Positions 7,151 through 15,108 are shown, counted from the stretch's first letter. The stretch is 33,119 nucleotides of DNA from Deltaproteobacteria bacterium (GCA_029565915.1 JAKQNG010000175.1:1-33119), one strand, 5' to 3'. The notes: generated from the letters alone by a model not told the origin. Made by a program: numbers and translations.

Positions 7151-9010
7151 TTACTCAATGATAATCTGTGTGTCCGTATCGACATCAGTGTCCATCACCG
7201 CCCAGTCACTCATTGTTCCAATCGCATGGGTCTCCCACAATGAAGGCTCCCATGTGTAACCTTCCACACACTGGAAGCCACAGGAATGGGTCGGACAGTA
7301 TCCGAACCCTTCCGGACAGCGGGTATCCGGATCCGGGTCTTCCACCTGCACATACCGATAGTCGCCGGTTTCGTTGTCCGCCGACGCCGCACAGATCAGC
7401 GTAGCCAGGGCTCCTGCACTGGCATTAATCACCAGGGGACGCATCTCAGAAACAAAGAAGGCTGAATCCAATAAATACATCTCCTTCTTTTGCTCTTTTG
7501 ACGTCACCAGATCATTAAATGGCCAGAACGGCATCTCATTGATCATTGAACGATTCTCCGCTGCCACTTCGAGAACCATGGGAGAAATATATTCCATATC
7601 CTGAGCGTAGCAGTATCTACGCCAGAGCTGGAATGCCTCTTCGACAATTTCATCGTCATTTCCCTGAAAAATTTCGCTCCATTTGGCTGCCATGGCATCT
7701 TCAAACCCCAGATGACCGTATGACGTCGTGCCAACCAGATGATGAGGAACGATCGTGTCGCCGAAGGCATGCAGCGGCCAACCAAGAAAAATCGATCTGG
7801 TTCCATCGGCCCGGAAATGCCGCCAGCCGTACTCCGCCAGATTATTGAGCGGGCTGAATTCCGTATGCCCGATACTGAACGACTGCCATTCTCCGACACT
7901 GCGTTCCACCTCGTCGTAGCTGCCATACCGGCTGACCCCTTTTGAATCTCTGGCGTGGATACTCAGTCCTGTGAGGTCTGCAGCAATCATGATGGCCAGA
8001 TCCGCGACGCCGGGATTTCCACCCGGTCCCGCAAATTCAAGATTCGTGCCCGGGACATCGTTATACTCCCCTTCCACATCATCCAGTTGCATCATGTGCC
8101 AGAAGCCCACATAACTCGACTTGGAGTGAGAATGAACTCCCGGCAGGGCCCCTTGCAGCCTGTTCAAATCAAGGTCCGGGACCAGGTTCCAGGCATAGTC
8201 TCCATCGCAGAGCTCTCCGACAAACAGTTTGCCGAAACAATACAGGGCAGCGACAAGGGCTTTTACCCCTGAGAGTGCTGCATTGGCAATCGCTTCGGCA
8301 ACCTTTGTTGCGGCTTCACCGGCGCCGGTATTGCTAGCCTTGAACCAGAAGACGGAATCCTCCAGTTCGTCATCCACTCGTCCTGCATGCCGTGCGAGAA
8401 CGCTTCCTAAAGCCTGATAATGGTCCTCATTCCACAGATCCGGCGTTCCTGTCATGAAACACACACCTGTAGAGATATTCCGTTCGAACTCCGCAAATGG
8501 CAATTCCCGGATTTGTGTGTTCTCGAATTCGTTCAAATTGAATGAAGTATCATAGGGACAGAGGGCAGGATTGTAGAGGATGGAGTAGCACCATTTCGTT
8601 TCCTCCCCCGGTTCTGAAGGCGAATGCTTGCCTTCAAACACAATGGAGTCCACACGGGTATCGGGGTTCTGCGCCTGTTCTTCCCAGTACGCCACCATTT
8701 CGTCTTTCTCTTCGGTGGAATAGCATACGTGGTTTTCACGGCCCCTGTTATACGGATTGGGCAAATCGGATTTCAGATAGGACAGTGCTTCTCTCGTCCC
8801 GCTCAGGGCATCGATGAAATCCACCCATGCTTCTTCGTCTTGATCCGTTGTCGGAGTGTCCTCATACCTCTTTATCAATTCAACAATGTCTACCACCATT
8901 TCGTGATGACCATTGGTGTAGTTCAATGCCCGGGCGGTAGCAGGAACGATGTGACCCAGACAGACAACCAGAATCACAAACCAACTCGTTTTCATATTGC
9001 TGTTTTTCAT
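7151..9010 (-). CDS. Secreted zinc phospholipase C / P1 nuclease-like protein
   Basis: 619 residues. The ATG at 9010 was chosen: it has GGAGG before it, overlaps the upstream gene's TGA (ATGA) and starts a signal peptide (MKNSNMKTSWFVILVVCLGH...ATARA). Around residues 414-437 the sequence LHAFGDTIVPHH...GHLGFED reproduces the zinc-ligand spacing of zinc phospholipase C: His414-x3-Asp418, His424 six residues after the Asp, and His433-x3-Glu437. This closely follows the PROSITE-type pattern H-Y-x-G-D-x-x-x-P-x-H. A second His cluster (HSHSKSS...FWHMMQ, ~293-308) may supply other ligands. The protein is more than twice the size of bacterial PLC, and its N-terminal ~280 residues and Cys-containing C-terminus are unassigned. 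It ends with a short Asp/Thr tail. Substrate (phospholipid or nucleic acid) cannot be told. Confidence 0.6.
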   Translation of the reverse strand: MKNSNMKTSWFVILVVCLGHIVPATARALNYTNGHHEMVVDIVELIKRYEDTPTTDQDEEAWVDFIDALSGTREALSYLKSDLPNPYNRGRENHVCYSTEEKDEMVAYWEEQAQNPDTRVDSIVFEGKHSPSEPGEETKWCYSILYNPALCPYDTSFNLNEFENTQIRELPFAEFERNISTGVCFMTGTPDLWNEDHYQALGSVLARHAGRVDDELEDSVFWFKASNTGAGEAATKVAEAIANAALSGVKALVAALYCFGKLFVGELCDGDYAWNLVPDLDLNRLQGALPGVHSHSKSSYVGFWHMMQLDDVEGEYNDVPGTNLEFAGPGGNPGVADLAIMIAADLTGLSIHARDSKGVSRYGSYDEVERSVGEWQSFSIGHTEFSPLNNLAEYGWRHFRADGTRSIFLGWPLHAFGDTIVPHHLVGTTSYGHLGFEDAMAAKWSEIFQGNDDEIVEEAFQLWRRYCYAQDMEYISPMVLEVAAENRSMINEMPFWPFNDLVTSKEQKKEMYLLDSAFFVSEMRPLVINASAGALATLICAASADNETGDYRYVQVEDPDPDTRCPEGFGYCPTHSCGFQCVEGYTWEPSLWETHAIGTMSDWAVMDTDVDTDTQIIIE

Positions 9011-11493
9011 GATGTTAATCCTCCGGAATGGCGCACTTGAATCCAAGTGACAGACAGTCTTTCTGAGTAATCAGCTTCCATTCGCTCCACGGACTGGTCA
9101 TTCCACTCGCGTTGAATACCCGCGCCCGGAAGTGCGCTCTGTGCGGCTTCAGATTCGTAGCCAGTTTTCGTTCTGTCTCCACCATCCGTGTCTGTGACAA
9201 CAAACTGAATGAGTCCCTTGGGAACCGGCTTGCCGCTGTTCAACAAGTCGTAGGTTCGCTCTGATTCGCGAAATACAATGTGCAGATGGGCCGGCTGATA
9301 GTCCCTTGTTTCTCCGGACAGTTCGAATTCGTAGCTCAGTGGACAATCCGTGCTGTCGCCATTCCTGGACCCTTCGGCGAATACCACGTAGACAACGTTG
9401 GGAACGGGAATCCAGAAAAAGCCACCCGGAAAACCGATACCCGGAAGGGATTTCGCACGGCAGGCACTGCTGGCAATGATGTTCATCTCCGAAAGCAACT
9501 GGTGAATGTCTTCGTCGGGCGGAGTCGGCGGCAGTGCCGACGTGCAACCCGCATCGTCGGTCGGCATCAGGGCGGGCGTGGCCGCGCAGTTATCTCTGGC
9601 ATCCACGACCCAGTCGCCGTCCGCATCGTCGTCCATACAGAGCGACAATGCGAACGCATTGTCTTTTCGCGCAGCAGACAGCTTCCGCGTGCGATCCCGG
9701 CACATTCCCAGATACTGGTCGGAACTGATTTCTCTGTTCAGAAACTGCAGTGCGGCGGTGGTGCGATCGACCTGTGCTCTGGAAACCAGCAGCGCGTAAC
9801 AGGAATCCATGTCCGGAGCGACACAATACCGGAGCATGTCCTTCTGATATGCCACCTCCGCAGCCCTGCCGGTCAGGGTTGTCCTGGGCTGGATATGGGA
9901 CACACAGTCTTCCACGTCACCTGCGCCGACGCGAAGAAGACTCCATGCCGGAATGTGGTGGATTGTGGCGTTCGCCTGAACGGTTATGGACTCGGCAAAG
10001 AACGCGCCCGTATAACTTGCCGGATGCAGCGTCAATCCGGCGTTGGCGGCGACAACGGTTCCCTGGAACGCACGCTCCAGATGCATTTCCTGATCACCCA
10101 GATAAACAATCAGCAGATCAGAAATGCTGTCGTCAGAAACAGTAATGGTGCCTCTCATGATCACCTGGTCGCGCACGTACAGGATGATCGGCCCTTCAGT
10201 CTGGTCCAGCACAACAGACGCGCTGTCTTCCACCGTCAGCACGTCAATATGGTAAATGCCCGTCGTCAGGGTAATTGACGCGGTCGGCCCGATCCGCATC
10301 GTCGAATAGTACCCGGGAGCAGGTGACGCAGACTGGTTCGGTTCGAGCCAGATCTGTTCACCCTGGGTGAATGGAAATACGACGTTCCACTTTATCTCCG
10401 AAACAGGCTCCACCGACAGGTTGGTGACCGTGTCACCTTCCACAACGACATCGTTTCCGATCACCGTCGTCGGTGAATAGATCGACCCATGCACGGTGAC
10501 CCGATCACCAATATCAACATTGCCTCCAGACCAGATATCGCCCACCTCCGCATCCGGTTCCACCATTCTGGTGCCAGTCAGTCCAAGAGCCGTCGACACG
10601 GCAATTCCCTGCCATACCGGACTGATCGTCGTATCCGCGCCTATCGTCAGCGATGTGGCAGAACCGAGGACAACATCCTCAAATGGTACGGTGTTCGGTG
10701 TTTGGATCCGCACCGAGTACACTTCTCCAAGCACGCTGTCGGTATCGCTGCCGGCAGAACCCGTATCCGTATCCACAGGCGCTGTCTCTGTGTCGCCCGC
10801 ATCCTGACCGAGCTGCAGATTATCCAGCAGGTACGCGCCGGCTGCGGCGTTGATGATCACCGTGAAAGTGAGGTCGCTGTACGCGTTGCCGAACTTCGCC
10901 TGCAGGTCCGACGGAATGTTGAACGTCAATGTGTGAAACGCATCCGGTGTCATGCCGATGAGGGACTGCGATCCGAGTTCCCGGTACCACTCGTTCTGGG
11001 ACGGGATTTTTGCGATCAGCCGCACTTCGCCCCAGTACTGCTGCACAAACGGAACTTTGATATCGATGGTTGCTTCCGCGCCGGAGGCTCCGATGGTCGA
11101 CAGCGGCACACTGACCACTTCGGTCCAGCCATTCACGTTCACGATGGCCGACCTGGCGCCGTGGGTGTGGTCGTCGCTGTTGGCCATGGGCGCGCCCCAC
11201 TGTTCGTGGTTCTCGAACGACAAAATATCCTGTGCTTCCTGATAGAGATGCCGGGGTCCACCGTTCATCCGCGCGGACATGCCGTCATCCGTGCAGCCGG
11301 CCGCGAGCATCAGCGCGGACAGCCCACACACCACAACCGCTTTCCATGGAATGAATCCTCCCCCACGTTGGCGAAGGCTCAGAGGGTCAGTACTTCTCTT
11401 CTCTTCTCTTCTCTTCTCTTCTCTTCTCTTCTCTTCTCGTACATCAGCAACCTCCCCATGCCCGGTCCTGACACACAGGATCGCGGACGACAA
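9007..11493 (-). CDS. Large multidomain lipoprotein; start codon uncertain, possibly phase-variable
   Basis: The frame is open from a TTG at 11493 (828 residues), but the natural start is unclear. A lipoprotein signal (WKAVVVCGLSALMLAAGC) is encoded just after 11347. The best ATG there (11347, GGGGGAGG at 11357-11364) is one base out of frame. Another ATG (11444, GGGGAGG at 11452-11458) is also out of frame and precedes nine AGAAG units. After the lipid Cys come a beta-sandwich resembling a carbohydrate-binding module, an Asp/Thr-rich linker, a repetitive beta-rich region resembling beta-helix/bactofilin-like myxobacterial proteins (GGNVDIGDRVTVHGSIYS; GTVVAANAGLTLHPASYTGA), a calcium motif like thrombospondin type 3 (DDDADGDWVVDARDNC), and an unassigned C-terminus. 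Its TGA overlaps the next ATG. First gene of the four-gene operon. Function unknown. Confidence 0.68.
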   Translation of the reverse strand: MSSAILCVRTGHGEVADVREEKRREEKRREEKRSTDPLSLRQRGGGFIPWKAVVVCGLSALMLAAGCTDDGMSARMNGGPRHLYQEAQDILSFENHEQWGAPMANSDDHTHGARSAIVNVNGWTEVVSVPLSTIGASGAEATIDIKVPFVQQYWGEVRLIAKIPSQNEWYRELGSQSLIGMTPDAFHTLTFNIPSDLQAKFGNAYSDLTFTVIINAAAGAYLLDNLQLGQDAGDTETAPVDTDTGSAGSDTDSVLGEVYSVRIQTPNTVPFEDVVLGSATSLTIGADTTISPVWQGIAVSTALGLTGTRMVEPDAEVGDIWSGGNVDIGDRVTVHGSIYSPTTVIGNDVVVEGDTVTNLSVEPVSEIKWNVVFPFTQGEQIWLEPNQSASPAPGYYSTMRIGPTASITLTTGIYHIDVLTVEDSASVVLDQTEGPIILYVRDQVIMRGTITVSDDSISDLLIVYLGDQEMHLERAFQGTVVAANAGLTLHPASYTGAFFAESITVQANATIHHIPAWSLLRVGAGDVEDCVSHIQPRTTLTGRAAEVAYQKDMLRYCVAPDMDSCYALLVSRAQVDRTTAALQFLNREISSDQYLGMCRDRTRKLSAARKDNAFALSLCMDDDADGDWVVDARDNCAATPALMPTDDAGCTSALPPTPPDEDIHQLLSEMNIIASSACRAKSLPGIGFPGGFFWIPVPNVVYVVFAEGSRNGDSTDCPLSYEFELSGETRDYQPAHLHIVFRESERTYDLLNSGKPVPKGLIQFVVTDTDGGDRTKTGYESEAAQSALPGAGIQREWNDQSVERMEADYSERLSVTWIQVRHSGGLTS
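11393..11437 (-). repeat. Nine-copy AGAAG pentanucleotide tract (candidate phase-variation repeat)
   Basis: On the minus strand AGAAG is repeated nine times without interruption (CTTCT on the plus strand). It lies in the 5' part of the large lipoprotein gene, 49 bases upstream of the likely membrane-signal start. A five-base unit changes the reading frame whenever one copy is gained or lost. In the long open frame it encodes repeating E-E-K-R-R. Such perfect short repeats are prone to slipped-strand mispairing. Confidence 0.85.
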
Positions 11494-11513
11494 AAAAATT
11501 TCGGAACAGGGCC

Positions 11514-11541
11514 ATTATCCCGCACGAAGCATCATCTGCAA
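11514..11541 (-). promoter_or_regulatory. Candidate promoter of the lipoprotein operon
   Basis: On the minus strand TTGCAG (11541-11536), a 16-bp spacer and GATAAT (11519-11514) form a possible sigma-70-type promoter. Transcription would start near 11507, placing the AGAAG tract and both candidate ATGs inside the transcript. The -35 match is modest (3 of 6); the -10 matches 5 of 6. A weaker alternative further upstream contains GTCTGTTT at 11582-11575. Confidence 0.35.
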
Positions 11542-11652
11542 CATGGACTATGTTTTGTTTATCTGTGTGATACGAAACAGACATCCAACCAACCATCAGA
11601 ACCGATGGTCGCTATTTAACGACTTTGAATTGTGAAGAAGGAAGTTCTGGAC

Positions 11653-11673
11653 CCGCGTTTCAGAAAAACGCGG
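11653..11673 (-). other. Perfect 8-bp hairpin over the lysC stop codon
   Basis: CCGCGTTT (11653-11660) pairs with AAACGCGG (11666-11673) around a 5-base loop, covering the end of the aspartate kinase gene. It could slow or end transcription, but no T-run follows in either direction, so it is not called an intrinsic terminator. Confidence 0.35.
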
Positions 11674-13030
11674 AATGGATGGCGACCAGGGCGCGGGTTT
11701 CATCCGCCGCGTCAATCACCATGGAGATGTTCCGCTCGCTGGAGCCCTGGGCAATGGCGAGGATGTTCACATCCGCATCCCCGAGGCACGAAAACAGGCG
11801 CCCCGCGATGCCCGGCCGACTCCGCATGTTGTCGCCCACTACGGCAATGGCGCACTTGTTGCGCTCCACCGCGGGAGGCAGCACGATTTGATGGCTCATT
11901 TCCACCGCGAACTCCCGCGAAATGACATCCACCGACTTGTCTTCGTCGTCGGGAACAACGGCAAAGCAGATCGAGTGCTCCGACGATCCCTGGCTGATCA
12001 TGATCAGGTTCACGTCCTCGGCTGCCAATGCCGAAAACAGGCGGCCGGCCACACCGCGGACCCCCACCATTCCGGGGCCTTCCAGCCGCAGGAACGACAC
12101 CCGCGGAATGGCCGAAATACCCGTGAGGATGCCACCGCGCCCGGCGGTTTCGCTGCCGATCCGCGTTCCGACAAATGACGGATTGAAGGTGTTGCGCACA
12201 ATGATCGGGATATTGCGTGCGGTCAACGGATGCATGGTGGGCGGATGGATCACGCGGGCACCAAAATGGGACAGCTCCATTGCTTCTTCGTAGCTCATCT
12301 GCGGAATGGACCTGGCGTCCGCCACGTGTTCGGGGTTTGCGGTCATCACGCCGTTTACGTTCGTCCAGATTTCCACCGCCTCGGCGCCGATGGCCGCGCC
12401 GATGATGGCCGCCGTATAGTCAGAACCGTCGCGCCCGAGGGTGGTTACCCGACCGTCGGTGCACCGCGCAATGAGACCGGGAAAAACAAGAACCGGCGCA
12501 CCCGAAAAATTCAGCTCGTTCAACGCCGCGTCCGTCCGGGCGAAATCGACCCGGGCCCTGCCGAACCGGTTATCCGTTACAATGTAGTCGCGACTGTCTT
12601 CGAACCGGGCCGCCAGTCCGGCTCCGCGACAGGCCAGCGTGAGAATCCGGGCGCTGCAGAGTTCGCCGAAAGCCATCAGCCGGTCGAGCACCTTGGGGGA
12701 CAATTCGCCAAGGGCATACACGCCATCGCAGACACTGTGGATTTCGCCGCACTGGTTTTCGACAAAGTCCCTGTACTCGGCCGGATCTTCGCAGACGGCC
12801 TCAAATACCGAGAGATGGCGCTTCTTGAGGTTGTGCAGGCGCTCCTTGTAGGCCTCGTCCTTCAGGCAGGCGGCCTTGGCGAGGTCGATGATTTCGTCGG
12901 TCACGCCCTTCATGGCTGAGACCACCACGCAGAGGCCTTCGCGGCTCACGTTGTCCCGCACGATGTCCACGACCCTGGCGATGGACGCCACATCCGCGAC
13001 GGAACTGCCGCCGAATTTCATGACTTTCAT
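11660..13030 (-). CDS. lysC: Aspartate kinase
   Basis: 456 residues, the length of a monofunctional LysC/ThrA-type aspartokinase. It phosphorylates aspartate, the first step towards lysine, threonine and methionine. The kinase domain (about 1-290) starts MKVMKFGGSSVADVASIARV and contains LGRDGSDYTAAIIGAAIGA, VEIWTNVNGVMTANP and YEEAMELSHFGARVIHP. Two ACT domains follow, with ISQGSSEHSICFAV and IAQGSSERNISMVID, giving allosteric control by end-product amino acids. GGGAAG precedes the ATG. A MerR-TPR regulator gene ends 37 bp upstream on the same strand, so the two may be co-transcribed. No homoserine dehydrogenase domain is fused. Confidence 0.93.
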   Translation of the reverse strand: MKVMKFGGSSVADVASIARVVDIVRDNVSREGLCVVVSAMKGVTDEIIDLAKAACLKDEAYKERLHNLKKRHLSVFEAVCEDPAEYRDFVENQCGEIHSVCDGVYALGELSPKVLDRLMAFGELCSARILTLACRGAGLAARFEDSRDYIVTDNRFGRARVDFARTDAALNELNFSGAPVLVFPGLIARCTDGRVTTLGRDGSDYTAAIIGAAIGAEAVEIWTNVNGVMTANPEHVADARSIPQMSYEEAMELSHFGARVIHPPTMHPLTARNIPIIVRNTFNPSFVGTRIGSETAGRGGILTGISAIPRVSFLRLEGPGMVGVRGVAGRLFSALAAEDVNLIMISQGSSEHSICFAVVPDDEDKSVDVISREFAVEMSHQIVLPPAVERNKCAIAVVGDNMRSRPGIAGRLFSCLGDADVNILAIAQGSSERNISMVIDAADETRALVAIHSAFF

Positions 13031-13067
13031 GTGTTCTTCCCTTTTGATGCGGCGGCGGAACCGGACT

Positions 13068-13964
13068 TCAGGATTCCGCGTCGCGTTTCATTGTCAGATC
13101 GGCCAGAAAGCGCCGCGCCGTGTCGGCCCAGGCACCATCCGGCTCACGGGTCACGTATTCGGACCAGTAGAAACACGCCTGTTCCTTTGCCCCGAGCCGG
13201 TACAGGGACATGGCCAGATTGAAATAGGCGTCCGCAAACGTGGGGTCGAGATGGACGACCCGCTCGAATCGGCTGCGCGCGTTTTCGAAATCGTCGTTTT
13301 CGTAGTCGAGAAACCCCAGGTTGTACTGGGCCTCCGGCTGATGCTCATCGACTTCGATGGCCTTCAGGTACAGGGCCCGGGCATCTTCCCTCGATCCGCG
13401 CCGGTAGCGCAGATTGCCGAGGTTTGTGTAGGCATTGACCAGGCAGGGATCGAGCAGCAGGGCCTGATGGTAGGCCTGCTCCGCAGCGTCCAAGGTTTCG
13501 GCGATTTCATCGAGCCGGCAGGCTTCCAGATACCACTCCCATGCGGAGCGGTTGTTCACCTTTTCGGCATATTCCGGCAGGTTGGCGACCACCGCTTCTT
13601 CGAGGTTCTTCACGGTGAAATCAAGGACGAGCTGCCCCGACGTCGCTTCGAATTCCCGGCCTTCGTCCGTCACCGTCACGCTGTTGCGGTCCGCGGAAAT
13701 GCGCAGGCGACCAAGGGGATGGGTCGTCTGGGGCAACAACCTGTCCAGCTGGGCGATCATCTGCCGGGTCTGCTGAAGGCTGACGCCGTGTTCCAGGAGG
13801 GACAGGGCCGAACGGATGCTGATCAGGTCCTGAAAGGTGTAGCAGCGCTGGCGGCCGCGATAGCCGGAAGGGGCGATGAATCCACTGCGTTCCCAGTACC
13901 GCAGACGGCTCTCCGCCATGTTGAACAGGCGGCCCACTTCTTTCCGGGTGAAGGTTGCGCTCAT
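13068..13964 (-). CDS. MerR-family regulator fused to TPR repeats
   Basis: 298 residues from the ATG at 13964. Residues ~5-70 form a MerR-type winged helix (FTRKEVGRLFNMAESRLRYW, then RQRCYTFQDLISIRSALSLL). From ~130 to the end are about four tetratricopeptide repeats (AWEWYLEACRLDEIAETLDA, AYTNLGNLRYRRGSREDARA, AQYNLGFLDYENDDFENARS, AYFNLAMSLYRLGAKEQACF). There is no MerR effector-binding Cys cluster; the TPRs probably bind a protein partner. The frame stays open to an ATG at 14135 that overlaps the upstream gene's stop, which would add 57 Arg/Gly-rich residues unlike MerR proteins; the shorter start has no close ribosome binding site (GGAGG lies 25 bases away). The promoter-like sequence at 14004-14032 favours the shorter form. 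Located 37 bp before lysC. Confidence 0.82.
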   Translation of the reverse strand: MSATFTRKEVGRLFNMAESRLRYWERSGFIAPSGYRGRQRCYTFQDLISIRSALSLLEHGVSLQQTRQMIAQLDRLLPQTTHPLGRLRISADRNSVTVTDEGREFEATSGQLVLDFTVKNLEEAVVANLPEYAEKVNNRSAWEWYLEACRLDEIAETLDAAEQAYHQALLLDPCLVNAYTNLGNLRYRRGSREDARALYLKAIEVDEHQPEAQYNLGFLDYENDDFENARSRFERVVHLDPTFADAYFNLAMSLYRLGAKEQACFYWSEYVTREPDGAWADTARRFLADLTMKRDAES

Positions 13965-14003
13965 CGTTGTGCCGGGTGCGTCTGGCGTTCCTCCGCGATA
14001 GAT

Positions 14004-14032
14004 ATTACGCCTGATTTCCGCAGCGGCGTCAA
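14004..14032 (-). promoter_or_regulatory. Candidate promoter of the MerR-TPR gene
   Basis: On the minus strand TTGACG (14032-14027), 17 bp, CGTAAT (14009-14004): 5/6 and 4/6 matches to a sigma-70 promoter. A start near 13997 would give a ~33-base leader before the ATG at 13964, supporting the short form of the regulator and separate expression of the regulator-lysC pair. Confidence 0.4.
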
Positions 14033-14131
14033 CCCCGCCACCGGATTTCAACACATCGTCGCGCGCGATCAACCGCCCTTCCCGGCCCCGTCCGGCGCCA
14101 CCGAATCGAACGATGAGCACTTCCCTTTCTG

Positions 14132-14578
14132 TCATGGCCGTGTGGACGCCTGCCGATGATGCAATGGCGGCGCAACGGGTCGGGCATGCCCGAACACGTC
14201 AATGTCGATGAGCAGATGGTTGCCTTCCAGCCGGAACGAGGCTTCCGTGTCCAGAGGGCCCAGCAGCAGGGGAAGACATCGCCGCTCGGCTTCCTGTCGG
14301 GCCATGCGCATGAGGCGCAGTTGAAAACCGATCGAGCGCTGCAGTTGATTGACCAGACGGCCGCGATCCGTGTCCGGCCGCACAGCTGACTGCAGATCGA
14401 TGGCCACCATCGTGCTTCCCGCATAAACGGTGTCGCCGCCATCCGCTTCAAGTTTTCCTTCGCTCACGACCACAGCGGCGCTGAGGAGCACGTCGTCCGC
14501 CAGGGGAGCGAGCCCGCGGGCGATGATGTCCCGCTGTACTCCCGGCGCACCCGATTTTCTGATGGGTCTGATGTCCAT
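14132..14578 (-). CDS. Hypothetical protein
   Basis: 148 residues beginning MDIRPIRKSGAPGVQRDIIA. No signal peptide or membrane segment and no recognised family. The centre has a helical, Arg-rich stretch (NQLQRSIGFQLRLMRMARQE) between beta-like segments (GDTVYAGSTMVAIDLQ; ASFRLEGNHLLIDIDVFGH). The frame opens farther upstream, but that would run through the promoter at 14586-14615 and the likely start is the ATG at 14578, which has no Shine-Dalgarno sequence and sits right at the predicted transcription start. Its stop overlaps an ATG at 14135 (ATGA) that is in frame with the MerR-TPR gene. Function unknown. Confidence 0.6.
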   Translation of the reverse strand: MDIRPIRKSGAPGVQRDIIARGLAPLADDVLLSAAVVVSEGKLEADGGDTVYAGSTMVAIDLQSAVRPDTDRGRLVNQLQRSIGFQLRLMRMARQEAERRCLPLLLGPLDTEASFRLEGNHLLIDIDVFGHARPVAPPLHHRQASTRP

Positions 14579-14585
14579 GTGGGAT

Positions 14586-14615
14586 ATTGTAGTATAATGT
14601 AGTTTCTGTTCGCAA
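14586..14615 (-). promoter_or_regulatory. Promoter placed for a leaderless transcript
   Basis: On the minus strand TTGCGA (14615-14610), 18 bp, TACAAT (14591-14586). Seven bases separate the -10 box from the ATG at 14578, so the transcript would begin at or next to the start codon. An overlapping TATACT is also present. No ribosome binding site is seen. Confidence 0.45.
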
Positions 14616-14675
14616 GTTCTTTGGTCAGCGCGGTGGGCAGCGCGGACGGAGGACCCACCCGGGAACGTTGAAATT

Positions 14676-15047
14676 TCAGAAGAAATCGGTGGTGTAGGGA
14701 ATTCCGGAGGGGATGCAGCAGATGAACCGGACCGGAGTGTCCCCGACATTTTCGTAGGAGTGGGCAACACCCGGCGGCAGATACATGGCGTGTCCGGGCT
14801 CGACGATGAACACCGCGTCGCCAACGGTAAGTTTCATCCGTCCCTCCAGCATCACCTGTTCGTGCTCGATGGTGTCGTGGCCGTGGCGGGCGATGGACGC
14901 CCCCGGGGCCAGGGTGAACATCCGCGTATAAAATCGCGGCATGTCCTGTTCCGGTCCGAGCAGCACCTGAATCACCGCACCGGGACTGTTTGCCACATCT
15001 GTCCGCGGGATGTCCCGCTCGTGAATCACAATGGGCGTCTTCTGCAT
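14676..15047 (-). CDS. Single-domain cupin protein
   Basis: 123 residues from the ATG at 15047, preceded by AAGAGG; an upstream in-frame TTG at 15071 would add eight residues and was not preferred. Both cupin motifs are complete: motif 1 GASIARHGHDTIEHEQVMLEG supplies two His and a Glu, and motif 2 GHAMYLPPGVAHSYEN matches G-x5-P-x-G-x2-H-x3-N with the last metal His. It is therefore a cytoplasmic metal-binding beta-barrel. The ligand cannot be told; small stand-alone cupins include sugar isomerases, dioxygenases and binding proteins. It lies alone, divergent from the VWA lipoprotein gene. Confidence 0.85.
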   Translation of the reverse strand: MQKTPIVIHERDIPRTDVANSPGAVIQVLLGPEQDMPRFYTRMFTLAPGASIARHGHDTIEHEQVMLEGRMKLTVGDAVFIVEPGHAMYLPPGVAHSYENVGDTPVRFICCIPSGIPYTTDFF

Positions 15048-15108
15048 GGAACCTCTTTTCTGCTTGTTCAATCACAAACGCGTGCTTACGCGCTGTCGCC
15101 ATTCAAGC

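Noticed and set aside
11653-11673. Intrinsic terminator after lysC
   Set aside because: The stem is perfect, but no T-run follows on either strand, so it was kept only as a hairpin.
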